IMG/VR virus record: IMGVR_UViG_3300045836_000152
Coordinates: 1-20,918 of that record
DNA: 20,918 nucleotides
From: a virus
Strand: one strand, 5' to 3'
How positions within the stretch are numbered: the stretch's first letter is position 1; every line of letters starts with the position of its first letter. Both the position numbers and the translations under genes were made by a program. The notes under the pieces were generated by a model that searched no databases, had not been told where the DNA came from, and saw only the letters and a list, made by a program, of their open reading frames with translations. This document shows positions 4,696 through 11,904 of the stretch, piece by piece.

Positions 4696-6258
4696 TTGGG
4701 TGTTCCTGCATTTTCGAAAGACTTGACCGGATACGCGGGGCCGGTGGCGCGCGCCTACGAGCTGAGCAACGAGGCAACGAGCGTCATCATCGGCCCGACG
4801 GGCGGCGGCAAGACAGAGTCATCTGTTCGGAGAATTCTGAGGATCGCGCGCAGTCAGCACCCTAGCCCAAAAGACGGGATTCGCAAGTGCCGAATTGTGT
4901 GCGTGGGGCCGACCTACAGGGACCTGTGGGACAAGGCCATACCGTCGTACTGGAAGGTATTTCCGAAGAGTATGGGGCAGTGGACGGGCGGAAAAGGCGA
5001 CCCCGCGACGCATATAATGGATTTGAACCTTGTCGAGATGGTCAACGGCAAGCGTGTCGAGACGTCGTTGCATATCGAAGTGTGGTTCCGCGCCAAGGGC
5101 AGTGAACAGAACCTCGAAGACTTCGTTCGGGGCCTGGAGTGCACCGCCTGGTGGCTCCAGGAAATGGACCAGCTCGACGCGTCGATCCTGTCCCTGGTAA
5201 GCAACCGCGTAGGCCGCTATCCGGAGCCCGAAGACCGATGGGACCCGGAAGACCCGATCCATGCCGCCCATATCAAGGCCATGGGCTGGAAACCTGCGTT
5301 CAAGGGCGTGTGGGGCGACAGCAACATGCCCGTCATCGACAGCTGGCTGGACAAGCTGGCTTTCAAGTTGAAAGGCCTTGGCCGAGGTCTGTTCCTCCAG
5401 CCGCCCGGGCTGCTCGATGACGGCACGGTCAATCCGAAGGCCGAGAACCTGCATAACCTTCGCCGGATCGACCCGCGAACCTACGCAGCGCTGGCGGAAG
5501 GCATGCTCAAGGCGCCCGATGGCAATGGCCAGTACGACGTCGACCGCCTGCTGAAGTGCAAGCGGATGCACGATCGACGGGGAAGGCCGGTCTACGACAT
5601 CTTCGTGGAGACCGACGTCAAGGTCACCGGCCTGACCGCCGATCCAAACCAGCTGCTGATCATCGGCGCGGATACCGGGGGCACTCTGAAGAACGCGGCC
5701 GTGTTCATGCAGCCCAGGCGCAACGGTGGCGTCAATTGCCTTGCCGAGATCAGCCCGCGCGAACGGCAGCTGACGCTGACCGAGTTTTCGCACGAGATCC
5801 TGTCGATCCTGTCGATGCGCTTCTACACCTGCCGGCATGTCCTGCTGGTGATCGATCCGGCCGCCAAGGCGAAGATGGTCGACGGCATCTTCCACCAGGA
5901 TATCAGCTACTGGCAATTCCTGATGGCCCAGACGGGCCTGGACACCGTTCCGGCATCGACGAACGATCCCGGCCTGCGGCGCACGGCCGGCAAGCGGCCG
6001 ATGAAGGAAAAGAACCACCTGTTCATCGACGCGGACTTCTGTCCGGACCTCATGGCGGCCCTGGGCGGGGGCTATCACTTTCGCAAGGTTGGCGACGCCG
6101 TGTCGCCTGAGCCTGCCAAGAACGACTACAGCCACGTGGCCGAGGCCTATGAGTACGGCTGCCTGCAGATCGACGGCGCGTCGATCTACTACGGCGAAGC
6201 TGGCCCCAAAACAACGCTGCCCAATGGCGAAGCCTACGATCAGGGCGCTATCTTCTGA
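4696..6258 (+). CDS. Terminase large subunit (TerL)
   Basis: A 520-residue DNA-packaging motor. The N-terminal ATPase has a Walker A motif, GPTGGGKT (33-40), and a Walker B-like AWWLQEMD with the acidic pair near E156/D158. The C-terminal RNase H-like nuclease shows LLIIGADTGG (D326), LLVIDPAAK (D387) and a late acidic residue, NDYSHVAEAYEYG (D477), the usual three-acid set. Length is typical of TerL. The start is uncertain: the frame is open from about 4624 and the first likely codon is TTG at 4696, just before the conserved-looking GYAGPVARAY. A rare start would keep its level low, as a motor needed in few copies allows. It works at the portal encoded downstream to cut and pump genome DNA into the prohead. 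Confidence 0.92.
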   Translation: MGVPAFSKDLTGYAGPVARAYELSNEATSVIIGPTGGGKTESSVRRILRIARSQHPSPKDGIRKCRIVCVGPTYRDLWDKAIPSYWKVFPKSMGQWTGGKGDPATHIMDLNLVEMVNGKRVETSLHIEVWFRAKGSEQNLEDFVRGLECTAWWLQEMDQLDASILSLVSNRVGRYPEPEDRWDPEDPIHAAHIKAMGWKPAFKGVWGDSNMPVIDSWLDKLAFKLKGLGRGLFLQPPGLLDDGTVNPKAENLHNLRRIDPRTYAALAEGMLKAPDGNGQYDVDRLLKCKRMHDRRGRPVYDIFVETDVKVTGLTADPNQLLIIGADTGGTLKNAAVFMQPRRNGGVNCLAEISPRERQLTLTEFSHEILSILSMRFYTCRHVLLVIDPAAKAKMVDGIFHQDISYWQFLMAQTGLDTVPASTNDPGLRRTAGKRPMKEKNHLFIDADFCPDLMAALGGGYHFRKVGDAVSPEPAKNDYSHVAEAYEYGCLQIDGASIYYGEAGPKTTLPNGEAYDQGAIF

Positions 6259-6266
6259 GGGGCCGC

Positions 6267-6461
6267 ATGGGTTTTCTTCGCGCGAAACAGCCGCAGGTCG
6301 ATCCGGTCGCGACGCCGACCACGATCACGTCGCCGGCCGATCAACTTAACAGCCTGGCCAATATCCGCCGCCTGAGCGGGGGGAGAAACAGCTTCGCGCC
6401 GGCTGCGGCGGCTGTGCCCTCGGCCCTGCGGCCGGTGACCGTGACGGGGGTGAACCCCTGA
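6267..6461 (+). CDS. 64-aa hypothetical between terminase and portal
   Basis: A 64-residue protein starting MGFLRAKQPQVDPVATPTTI, rich in Pro, Thr, Ala and Val and probably disordered. GAGGGG lies 4 bases before the ATG, and its TGA overlaps the portal ATG (TGATG), so portal translation is likely coupled to it. A small GGGG-TGAA-CCCC hairpin sits just before that junction. Function unknown; short orphans at this position are common in podovirus modules. Confidence 0.7.
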   Translation: MGFLRAKQPQVDPVATPTTITSPADQLNSLANIRRLSGGRNSFAPAAAAVPSALRPVTVTGVNP

Positions 6462-8158
6462 TGGCCGATATCCAGTACCTCCTGAAGCAACAGGCTGTCA
6501 TGGAAGGCGTGCGCCGGCTGCGCGAAAGCGAGTGGCAGCAGATCGCCGACTACTTCCTGCCGACCAAGAATTTCCTGATCGAGCGGATCAAGGGCCAGTC
6601 CATTCCGCGCCAGGTCATGACGTCCGTGCCGCAAAAGGCCCTGGCCCGCTTTGCGGCCATGTTCATCGGCTTCCTGATCGACCCGGTAAAGCCGTTTATC
6701 GTTCCGAACGTCAAGCAAGGCCTGATCGGCGCCGGGCGTGGCCTGAAGCTGGACGGCGACGCCCAGGATTACCTCGGCAAGCTGTCGTGGCAGGTCCGCG
6801 ACCGCATGATGAACAGCCGCTCGGGCTTTCGCTCGTCCCTGTCGCGCGCGGCGCTGGAACTGGGCGCTTTCGGCAACGCCGTCATCTGGACCGGACGCCG
6901 CCGGGGCTTCGGTCCCGTCTACGTTTCACGGCCGATCCGCCAGTGCTGGTTCGATATCGACGACGAGGACAACGTCAACCGGCTGCACTACCAGTTCAAG
7001 ATGCCGATATGGCAGGTCCTGGAGAAATATCCGGCCGCCAAGGACAGCAAGAAGCTGGATAACATGCGGCGGGGCCAGGACGCCGATATGCAGGAGATCA
7101 AGCTCCTGCACTGCGTCTATCCGCGTGGTGGCTATAGCGAACGGGGCGGGATCGCCACCAACAAGCCGTTCGGCGAATGCATCTTCATGCGCGACTGCGA
7201 TGACGTCGTGTTGTCTGAGGGGGGCTATGATGACTTTCCGTTCGCCGTACCCCGCACGCGCGTAGCCGAGGGCAACCCCTACGGCCAAGGCTTCGCCTGG
7301 ATCGCCCTGCCGGACGCCATGGTGCTCAACCAACTGCAACAGGACGTGGAATACGGCGTCGGCCAACGCGTCGCGCCCGCCATGTTCATGCCGTCGCGCA
7401 TCATGGGCAAGGTCGACCGCCGTCGCGGTGCGATGAACTATTACGATCCGAAACTGCTGGGCTTCCAGACGCTTCAGCAGGCCGTGCAGGCGATGCCGGC
7501 CGGCGGCGACGTCGGCGTGGGCAAAGACTACATGCAGATGCTGGCCCAGTGGATCGAAGACGACTTCATGATCGACTGGATGAAATTGCCCGAACACGGG
7601 GCGATGACGGCCACCGAAGTGAACGATCGCAAGCAATTGCGGGCTGTGGGCCTGACCGGCGCGCTGGGGACGATCGAGCGCGAGCTGATGGGCGTTCTGG
7701 GCGACCGCACCCTTGCCGTCATGACGGAAGAAAACATGGTGGGCGTGCCGCCGGAGGCGCTTCAGGGCGTGGGTGTCGACTGGGACTATGCCGGGCCGCT
7801 GGCTATGGCTCAGCAACAGGCCATGGTCGACTCGGTGCAGCGCCTGTTCGAACTGAACCAGATGGCCCGCGCCGGAGCGCAAGACGACTTCATCGACGTC
7901 GTCGTGTTCGACGAAGGCCTGCGCCTGGCCGCCAATTCGCTGGGCCTGCCGCCCGCCATCATCGAGACCATGGAGGCGGTCGCCCAGGCGAAAGCCCAGC
8001 AGGCACAGCAAAAGCAGGAACAGGCCGAGGCCCAGAATGCCCAGACCGGCGCGGCGGCCTTCCAGTCTGGCGCCCAGGGCCTGGCCGCCTTGCAAGGCGC
8101 GGCCACCGCCGGCGCAGCGAACAATATCCGTTCACCGCAAATGCAGATGGCGGCCTAA
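6461..8158 (+). CDS. Portal / head-to-tail connector protein
   Basis: A 565-residue protein of the podovirus head-tail connector family (T7 gp8-like). It would form the dodecameric ring through which DNA enters and leaves the capsid. Typical family features include the N-terminal REsEWQQIADYFLPTKNFL helix region, the early FIGFLIDP segment, LELGAFGNAVIWTGRR, an IKLLHCVYPRG strand, FPFAVPRTRVAEGNPYGQGF, and the channel-helix region near MTATEVNDRKQLRAVGLTG. The C-terminal 60 residues are Gln/Ala-rich and helical (AKAQQAQQKQEQAEAQNAQ), probably lining the inner core. The length fits the family. It follows the 64-aa gene by TGATG coupling and precedes a Bbp19-like gene. Confidence 0.92.
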   Translation: MADIQYLLKQQAVMEGVRRLRESEWQQIADYFLPTKNFLIERIKGQSIPRQVMTSVPQKALARFAAMFIGFLIDPVKPFIVPNVKQGLIGAGRGLKLDGDAQDYLGKLSWQVRDRMMNSRSGFRSSLSRAALELGAFGNAVIWTGRRRGFGPVYVSRPIRQCWFDIDDEDNVNRLHYQFKMPIWQVLEKYPAAKDSKKLDNMRRGQDADMQEIKLLHCVYPRGGYSERGGIATNKPFGECIFMRDCDDVVLSEGGYDDFPFAVPRTRVAEGNPYGQGFAWIALPDAMVLNQLQQDVEYGVGQRVAPAMFMPSRIMGKVDRRRGAMNYYDPKLLGFQTLQQAVQAMPAGGDVGVGKDYMQMLAQWIEDDFMIDWMKLPEHGAMTATEVNDRKQLRAVGLTGALGTIERELMGVLGDRTLAVMTEENMVGVPPEALQGVGVDWDYAGPLAMAQQQAMVDSVQRLFELNQMARAGAQDDFIDVVVFDEGLRLAANSLGLPPAIIETMEAVAQAKAQQAQQKQEQAEAQNAQTGAAAFQSGAQGLAALQGAATAGAANNIRSPQMQMAA

Positions 8159-8161
8159 GCC

Positions 8162-8587
8162 ATGACGCATTCGATGCCACGGGATATCCCTGCGCCGCAT
8201 GTCGGCCTGGTCGGCTTCGATATCGAGGCGGCCGTGCACATGGCCCGCGACCAGAAGAATATCAAGGAAACCTACCAGAAGGTGTTCGGCACCACAGAAG
8301 GCCGGGCGGTGCTGATCGACATGCTGGTTCGCGGCAACCTCTTATTGCCTCGGCTGGGCAGCATGACGCTGCAAGAGCGGGCGCAGCTCGACGGCCATTC
8401 GGCCATGGTCCTTGAAACCCTCGGCCTGGCAGGGGTCGATGTCTATGAGATCGGCGCGGCCCTGCTGTCCGCCGCCGCCGTCAACCAACGCATGGAGCGC
8501 GCACATGAACGATCAGACGAACACGGGGACGACGACCACGGAACAGACATCCTCGACGACGCCGGAGGCGGGGACGGCCTGGATTAA
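8162..8587 (+). CDS. Bbp19-like phage protein
   Basis: A 141-residue protein starting MTHSMPRDIPAPHVGLVGFD. Residues about 35-100 (KVFGTTEGRAVLIDMLVRGN, then a long helix LDGHSAMVLETLGLAG) follow the pattern of the Bbp19 family of Bordetella phage BPP-1, a small helical protein found between portal and scaffold genes. The assignment rests on this pattern plus position. The C-terminal 25 residues are highly acidic (DEHGDDDHGTDILDDAGGG) and are encoded in DNA that also encodes the scaffold N-terminus, an overlap of 83 bases in another frame. It is probably a minor head or connector component; the exact role is unknown. Confidence 0.65.
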   Translation: MTHSMPRDIPAPHVGLVGFDIEAAVHMARDQKNIKETYQKVFGTTEGRAVLIDMLVRGNLLLPRLGSMTLQERAQLDGHSAMVLETLGLAGVDVYEIGAALLSAAAVNQRMERAHERSDEHGDDDHGTDILDDAGGGDGLD

Positions 8588-9383
8588 CAGCCTGCCGGAA
8601 GCCTATCGTAACGATCCCAACATTGTCCGGTTCTCGACGACCGCAAATCCGATGGAGGCGCTGCTGGCCTCCCAGGTGGGCTATTCGAAGGCCCATGGCG
8701 TGCCGGCCGAACAGCTTTTGCGCATGCCGCGCGAGGATGACGCGGACGGCTGGGGGCAACTGTACGGGCGCCTTGGGCGGCCTGAAGCCGCCGACAAGTA
8801 CGACCTGGCGGCGTTCAACACCAAGAACGAAGGCGACAAGGCGTTCGTCGAAGGCTTCCGTGGAAAGGCTTTCGAACTCGGCTACACACAGCGCCAGATG
8901 GCCGGCATGCTCGACTATCTGAACACATCGTTGGCGACAGTCGACCAGCAGCTGGAAGCCCAGGCGAAGGCCTATCGCGATGCCGGCGAAGCCGAGCTGC
9001 GCAAGGCCTGGGGCCAGAAGTACGATACTTACAAGAACGAAATCCCGGGTGTCGTCGAAAAGCTGACGGCGAAGGCCTGCTTGAGCGCTGAGGAAGCCAA
9101 AGGCGTCTATGAGAAGCTGAACGCGGACGGCCTGACAGATAACCCGATCTTCATGCGCATGCTGGGCGCCATGGCGGACCTCATGGCCGAGCCTGGCGCG
9201 GCGCCGGGCGGTGCTGGCGGATCGCAGTCTACTGGCGCACTCACGCCCGCCGATGCAAAGAGCCAAATGGCGGCCTTCAATTCCAATCCCGCAAAACAAG
9301 CCGCGCTATACAATACCTCGGACCCGGGCCACCGGGCGGCCAAGGAAGAATGGCAGAAACTCATCGAGGCCATGTCGGCCTGA
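8505..9383 (+). CDS. Capsid scaffold / assembly protein
   Basis: A 292-residue protein. The start at 8505 has GGAG 7 bases upstream and lies inside the preceding gene. The N-terminus is Thr-rich and disordered. The middle (about 100-215) is a long charged helical region (AFVEGFRGKAFELGYTQRQM, QQLEAQAKAYRDAGEAELRK) typical of scaffolds. A Gly/Ala linker follows, then a C-terminal helical domain (PGHRAAKEEWQKLIEAMSA) likely to bind the capsid protein. Position between portal and major capsid protein supports the call. In prohead assembly it would template capsid formation and then leave. No protease motif is visible. Confidence 0.8.
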   Translation: MNDQTNTGTTTTEQTSSTTPEAGTAWINSLPEAYRNDPNIVRFSTTANPMEALLASQVGYSKAHGVPAEQLLRMPREDDADGWGQLYGRLGRPEAADKYDLAAFNTKNEGDKAFVEGFRGKAFELGYTQRQMAGMLDYLNTSLATVDQQLEAQAKAYRDAGEAELRKAWGQKYDTYKNEIPGVVEKLTAKACLSAEEAKGVYEKLNADGLTDNPIFMRMLGAMADLMAEPGAAPGGAGGSQSTGALTPADAKSQMAAFNSNPAKQAALYNTSDPGHRAAKEEWQKLIEAMSA

Positions 9384-9404
9384 CCTTGACGAAACAAGCA
9401 AATC

Positions 9405-9423
9405 ATGGGCGTCATTCGCCCAT
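9405..9423 (+). other. Stem-loop before the capsid gene
   Basis: ATGGGCG and CGCCCAT pair perfectly around TCATT. It lies in the 190-bp gap between scaffold and capsid genes, an unusually long spacer here, and has no T tract. It may stabilise the capsid mRNA 5' region or mark processing. No capsid promoter is convincing in this gap. Confidence 0.4.
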
Positions 9424-9573
9424 AGAGGCAAGCGCCGGGCTCCCGCTTTAGCGGCACCTGTGGCCAAGCCCTCAATCGCGCACCGGTCCGGATCTCCGGC
9501 GGCTCCGCAAATCTTCACCTGAAAATTTGTCATCGCCTCCGGCCTCCGGGCCGGCGCGCATTGTGGGGCTACC

Positions 9574-10557
9574 ATGTCCGATTCTTATGCTCAGTACGTG
9601 ACCGCGGTCACGACGCAACTCAACAACGTCCCGCAGCAGATGCAATCCCTGCTGCAAAACACCGTCCAGTACGATGCCAACTGGACCGATCCCGGCACTT
9701 CGTTCTTCCTGGACGATCGCGGCAAGACCGACCCCAAGGAAGTCCAAGGGAAGGGCGGCCGTATCGAGCCGCGCGAACTGAACGGCGAACGCCGCGGCGG
9801 CAACTTCGTCGGCGACGAAGACTGGTTCTACGTCTACGGCCAGGACAAGGCCCGCATGTTGCTCGACCCGACGTCGGCGGACATGCGTTCGCTCATGGCC
9901 GGTAAAGAGCGTAAGAAGGACTACGACATCATCAACAACCTGATGTTCGGCCTTACCCCGATGGCTACCGGCGGCCCCGGCGCCTCGGCGCTGGATACAA
10001 CGGAAGCCCTGCCGAACAGCCAAATCATCGCGCTGGCCGACCGTCACAACATCCACGACACGGAAAAGCCGATCATCGCGACGAACGGTTCCCTCCACCT
10101 GACGGTGGGCAAGCTGATCACGACGCGCAATCTGCTGAAGCGCAGCCATGTCGGTGACGTGATGAAGCCGAAAATGCACATCGCCGTCGACGAAAACGCC
10201 AAGGGCAACCTGCTGGCCAGCGTCGCGACCACATCGAAGTACTTTAACGACATCACCGCCCTGGTCAACGGCGACGTCGATACCTTCATGGGCTTCCAGT
10301 TCCACGAGTTCTCCAGCCTTGACGGCCCGCTGCCCTACTATGTCAGCGGCGGCATCAACTGCGTGAGCTACGCCGCATGGATCGACAGCGCCGTCTACTA
10401 CAAGGAGCGGCCCATCGAGAACGTCAACGTGGCCAAGGATATCGGCATCAAGAGCCACCCGCTCCAGGTCTACTACATGCGCGAACGTGCCTGGGCGCGC
10501 CGCTACAAGAACGGCGTCGTCCGCATCGAGTGCACCCAGGACCGTCAACTGCAATAA
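9574..10557 (+). CDS. Major capsid protein (HK97-fold, BPP-1 type)
   Basis: A 327-residue main shell protein. The sequence shows the Gly-rich extended region near 45-70 (KGGRIEPRELNGERRGGNFV), the long mixed A-domain, and a C-terminal YYMRERAWARRYKNGVVRIE, matching capsid proteins that follow scaffold in BPP-1-type podoviruses. The N-terminus is a helical arm with no long leader, so no cleaved delta domain is expected. It is preceded by a 190-bp gap with a stem-loop and followed by a strong terminator at 10562-10592, an arrangement fitting a highly expressed gene. The ribosome site (GGGGCTACC) is only moderate. The exact family assignment is from pattern recognition. Confidence 0.88.
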   Translation: MSDSYAQYVTAVTTQLNNVPQQMQSLLQNTVQYDANWTDPGTSFFLDDRGKTDPKEVQGKGGRIEPRELNGERRGGNFVGDEDWFYVYGQDKARMLLDPTSADMRSLMAGKERKKDYDIINNLMFGLTPMATGGPGASALDTTEALPNSQIIALADRHNIHDTEKPIIATNGSLHLTVGKLITTRNLLKRSHVGDVMKPKMHIAVDENAKGNLLASVATTSKYFNDITALVNGDVDTFMGFQFHEFSSLDGPLPYYVSGGINCVSYAAWIDSAVYYKERPIENVNVAKDIGIKSHPLQVYYMRERAWARRYKNGVVRIECTQDRQLQ

Positions 10558-10561
10558 CCGG

Positions 10562-10592
10562 CGGCGGCTTCGGCCGCCGTCCTCCCGTTTTT
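10562..10592 (+). terminator. Intrinsic terminator after the capsid gene
   Basis: CGGCGGC and GCCGCCG form a 7-bp GC stem closed by the very stable TTCG tetraloop. TCCTCCC and a five-T run (10588-10592) follow. It starts 5 bases after the capsid stop codon and would reduce transcription into the next gene. Confidence 0.8.
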
Positions 10593-10637
10593 CGCGTCCG
10601 GCTTATCCGCACGCAATCCAAGTCTTAGGAGGTCACT

Positions 10638-11141
10638 ATGACCAAAGTCTACGGCGTCCTGGTGGGCGCAAACCTGCAACTTTCCCCGCCGCGCCTGGCC
10701 CCCGGTGCGCTGCAAGGGGAATTCGAAAAGCGTCTGATGTTCGACCGCGTTGCCCTTAATGGCAACGCGGCGGCCGATATCATTTCGCTGGGCAAGTTCA
10801 GCATTGACGCGATCCTCGATCCGTCCGCGACGCTGTACTACGACGCCCTGGGCGCCAATACCCAGCTGCAAGTCGGCAATGCCGACTATCCGGCCGCCCT
10901 TGCTGCCGCCGCCGCGACGTCGGCGGCGGGTAGCCGGTCGATCATTTCCAGTGTCGGTCTCGCCCTTTATGGTGCGCCGCTCTGGCAACAGCTGGGCTAT
11001 GCCGACCGTCCCACGGCGCTCCTCAGCGCCAATGTCGGTCCGTCCGGGATGACGGAACTGATCTGCACCCTGTCGGCGGCCGCGGGCAACCCGGCTTTCA
11101 CCGGCAACGTGGCCTGGCGCGTCCAGGGCTGCGACGCCTAA
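10638..11141 (+). CDS. Candidate capsid cement (decoration) protein
   Basis: A 167-residue protein with one of the best ribosome sites in the window (AGGAGG 5 bases before ATG), suggesting high expression. It alternates short strands with Ala/Gly-rich loops (FDRVALNGNAAADIISLGKF, ATLYYDALGANTQLQVGNAD), consistent with a beta-sandwich. In BPP-1 the gene next to the capsid protein encodes a cementing protein (Bbp16) that clamps capsomers; the same position and size here suggest the same role, though I see no clear residue-level match. Strong terminators lie on both sides. A minor head protein is the alternative. Confidence 0.55.
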   Translation: MTKVYGVLVGANLQLSPPRLAPGALQGEFEKRLMFDRVALNGNAAADIISLGKFSIDAILDPSATLYYDALGANTQLQVGNADYPAALAAAAATSAAGSRSIISSVGLALYGAPLWQQLGYADRPTALLSANVGPSGMTELICTLSAAAGNPAFTGNVAWRVQGCDA

Positions 11142-11189
11142 CCCTCGCGGGCGCGCCGGTCGCGCGCAACTCGTCCTCGCGCCCGCCCG

Positions 11190-11223
11190 TGGCGCCCTGT
11201 CTCTCCGGGCAGGGCGCCATTTT
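11190..11223 (+). terminator. Intrinsic terminator before the tail genes
   Basis: TGGCGCCCTG (11190-11199) pairs perfectly with CAGGGCGCCA (11210-11219) around a 10-nt loop, followed by TTTT (11220-11223). It lies about 50 bases after the cement-gene stop and 17 before the tail adaptor start. The 10-bp GC stem is strong; the T run is short, so some read-through is likely and needed for the tail genes unless a promoter is missed. Confidence 0.7.
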
Positions 11224-11240
11224 CATATCAGGAACTCGAC

Positions 11241-11840
11241 ATGAGCAGCGATATTCAGATTGCCAATCTGGCCCTCTCGCACCTGGGGCAGGACCCGACC
11301 GATACCCTCGACCCGAACAAGGCCCGGGCAGCCGTGCGCAAGCTTCTACCGGTCCTGCCGGCGGCGCGTGACAAGGTGCTGACCCAGCATGATTACCTTG
11401 AGGCCACGGAGGCGCTACAGCTCCAGCCGCTGTCCGTCATGGGGTATAGTAGCTGGCGGTACGCCTACGCCCTGCCGGTCGATTATATCCGGCCTTACAA
11501 GGGCGCCATGAAGACGGACGGGCGCTGGTCGCTGGGCGTCTACACCAAGCCGGACGGCAACCGGATCAAGGTGTTCTACAGCGAGTGCCTGATCGAAGAG
11601 GCCAGCGTTGTGGTTCGCCTGGATTACGACCTTCTGTCGCCGCAGCTGGCGCTGCTGGTATCCCTGGAGGCGGCGGACATAGCCTGCGTCAATATCACCG
11701 GGAAGGCGGACCTGCAGAAGAATATCCGCGAGCGGATCGGCATCGAATTCGGCACGGCCGTCAACGTCGACGCCTTCTCCGGAAGCCACGACGAGTCGCC
11801 GTTTCAGGCGCTGGAAGACGTTCGGCGCCGGGCGATCTGA
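11241..11840 (+). CDS. Tail adaptor protein (T7 gp11-like)
   Basis: A 199-residue protein of the tail tubular protein A family, which forms the ring joining portal to nozzle. The N-terminal MSSDIQIANLALSHLGQDP and the central SSWRYAYALPVDYIRPYKG are hallmarks of this family, and the helical second half (QLALLVSLEAADIACVNITG) fits its bundle. The length is typical. AGGA lies 8 bases before the ATG, just after the terminator at 11190-11223. The nozzle gene follows after 63 bases, the usual order. Confidence 0.85.
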   Translation: MSSDIQIANLALSHLGQDPTDTLDPNKARAAVRKLLPVLPAARDKVLTQHDYLEATEALQLQPLSVMGYSSWRYAYALPVDYIRPYKGAMKTDGRWSLGVYTKPDGNRIKVFYSECLIEEASVVVRLDYDLLSPQLALLVSLEAADIACVNITGKADLQKNIRERIGIEFGTAVNVDAFSGSHDESPFQALEDVRRRAI

Positions 11841-11881
11841 CGGCGGCCCCGGAATAAAGATCGCATAAGGGCGGGTTAGCG

Positions 11882-11904
11882 TGGAGGTCTCAAGGGAGCC
11901 TCCA
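11882..11904 (+). promoter_or_regulatory. Hairpin covering the nozzle-gene start
   Basis: TGGAGG (11882-11887) pairs with CCTCCA (11899-11904), extended by CTC/GAG with one bulged T and an AAGG loop. The right arm includes part of the Shine-Dalgarno (GGGAG, 11894-11898) and the A of the ATG, so the folded RNA would hide the ribosome site. This could time or dampen nozzle translation. The left arm contains its own GGAGG. Confidence 0.4.

Noticed and set aside
4819-6135. A 438-aa minus-strand ORF opposite the large terminase
   Set aside because: Long antisense frames are common in genes with high third-position GC. The terminase motifs on the plus strand are unambiguous.
7549-8415. A 288-aa plus-strand ORF overlapping the portal gene
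   Set aside because: Arg/Gly/Pro-rich shadow of the portal frame. It spans the portal stop but has no ribosome site or family likeness, unlike the nested gene at 19971.
9306-9575. An 89-aa minus-strand ORF in the scaffold-capsid gap
   Set aside because: Part of it lies antisense to the scaffold gene, and the possible internal start at 9533 has GGAGG only 2 bases away. Not enough to call a gene.
9472-10554. A 360-aa minus-strand ORF opposite the capsid gene
   Set aside because: Antisense to a clear structural gene, with Val/Asp/Ala/His-rich shadow composition.
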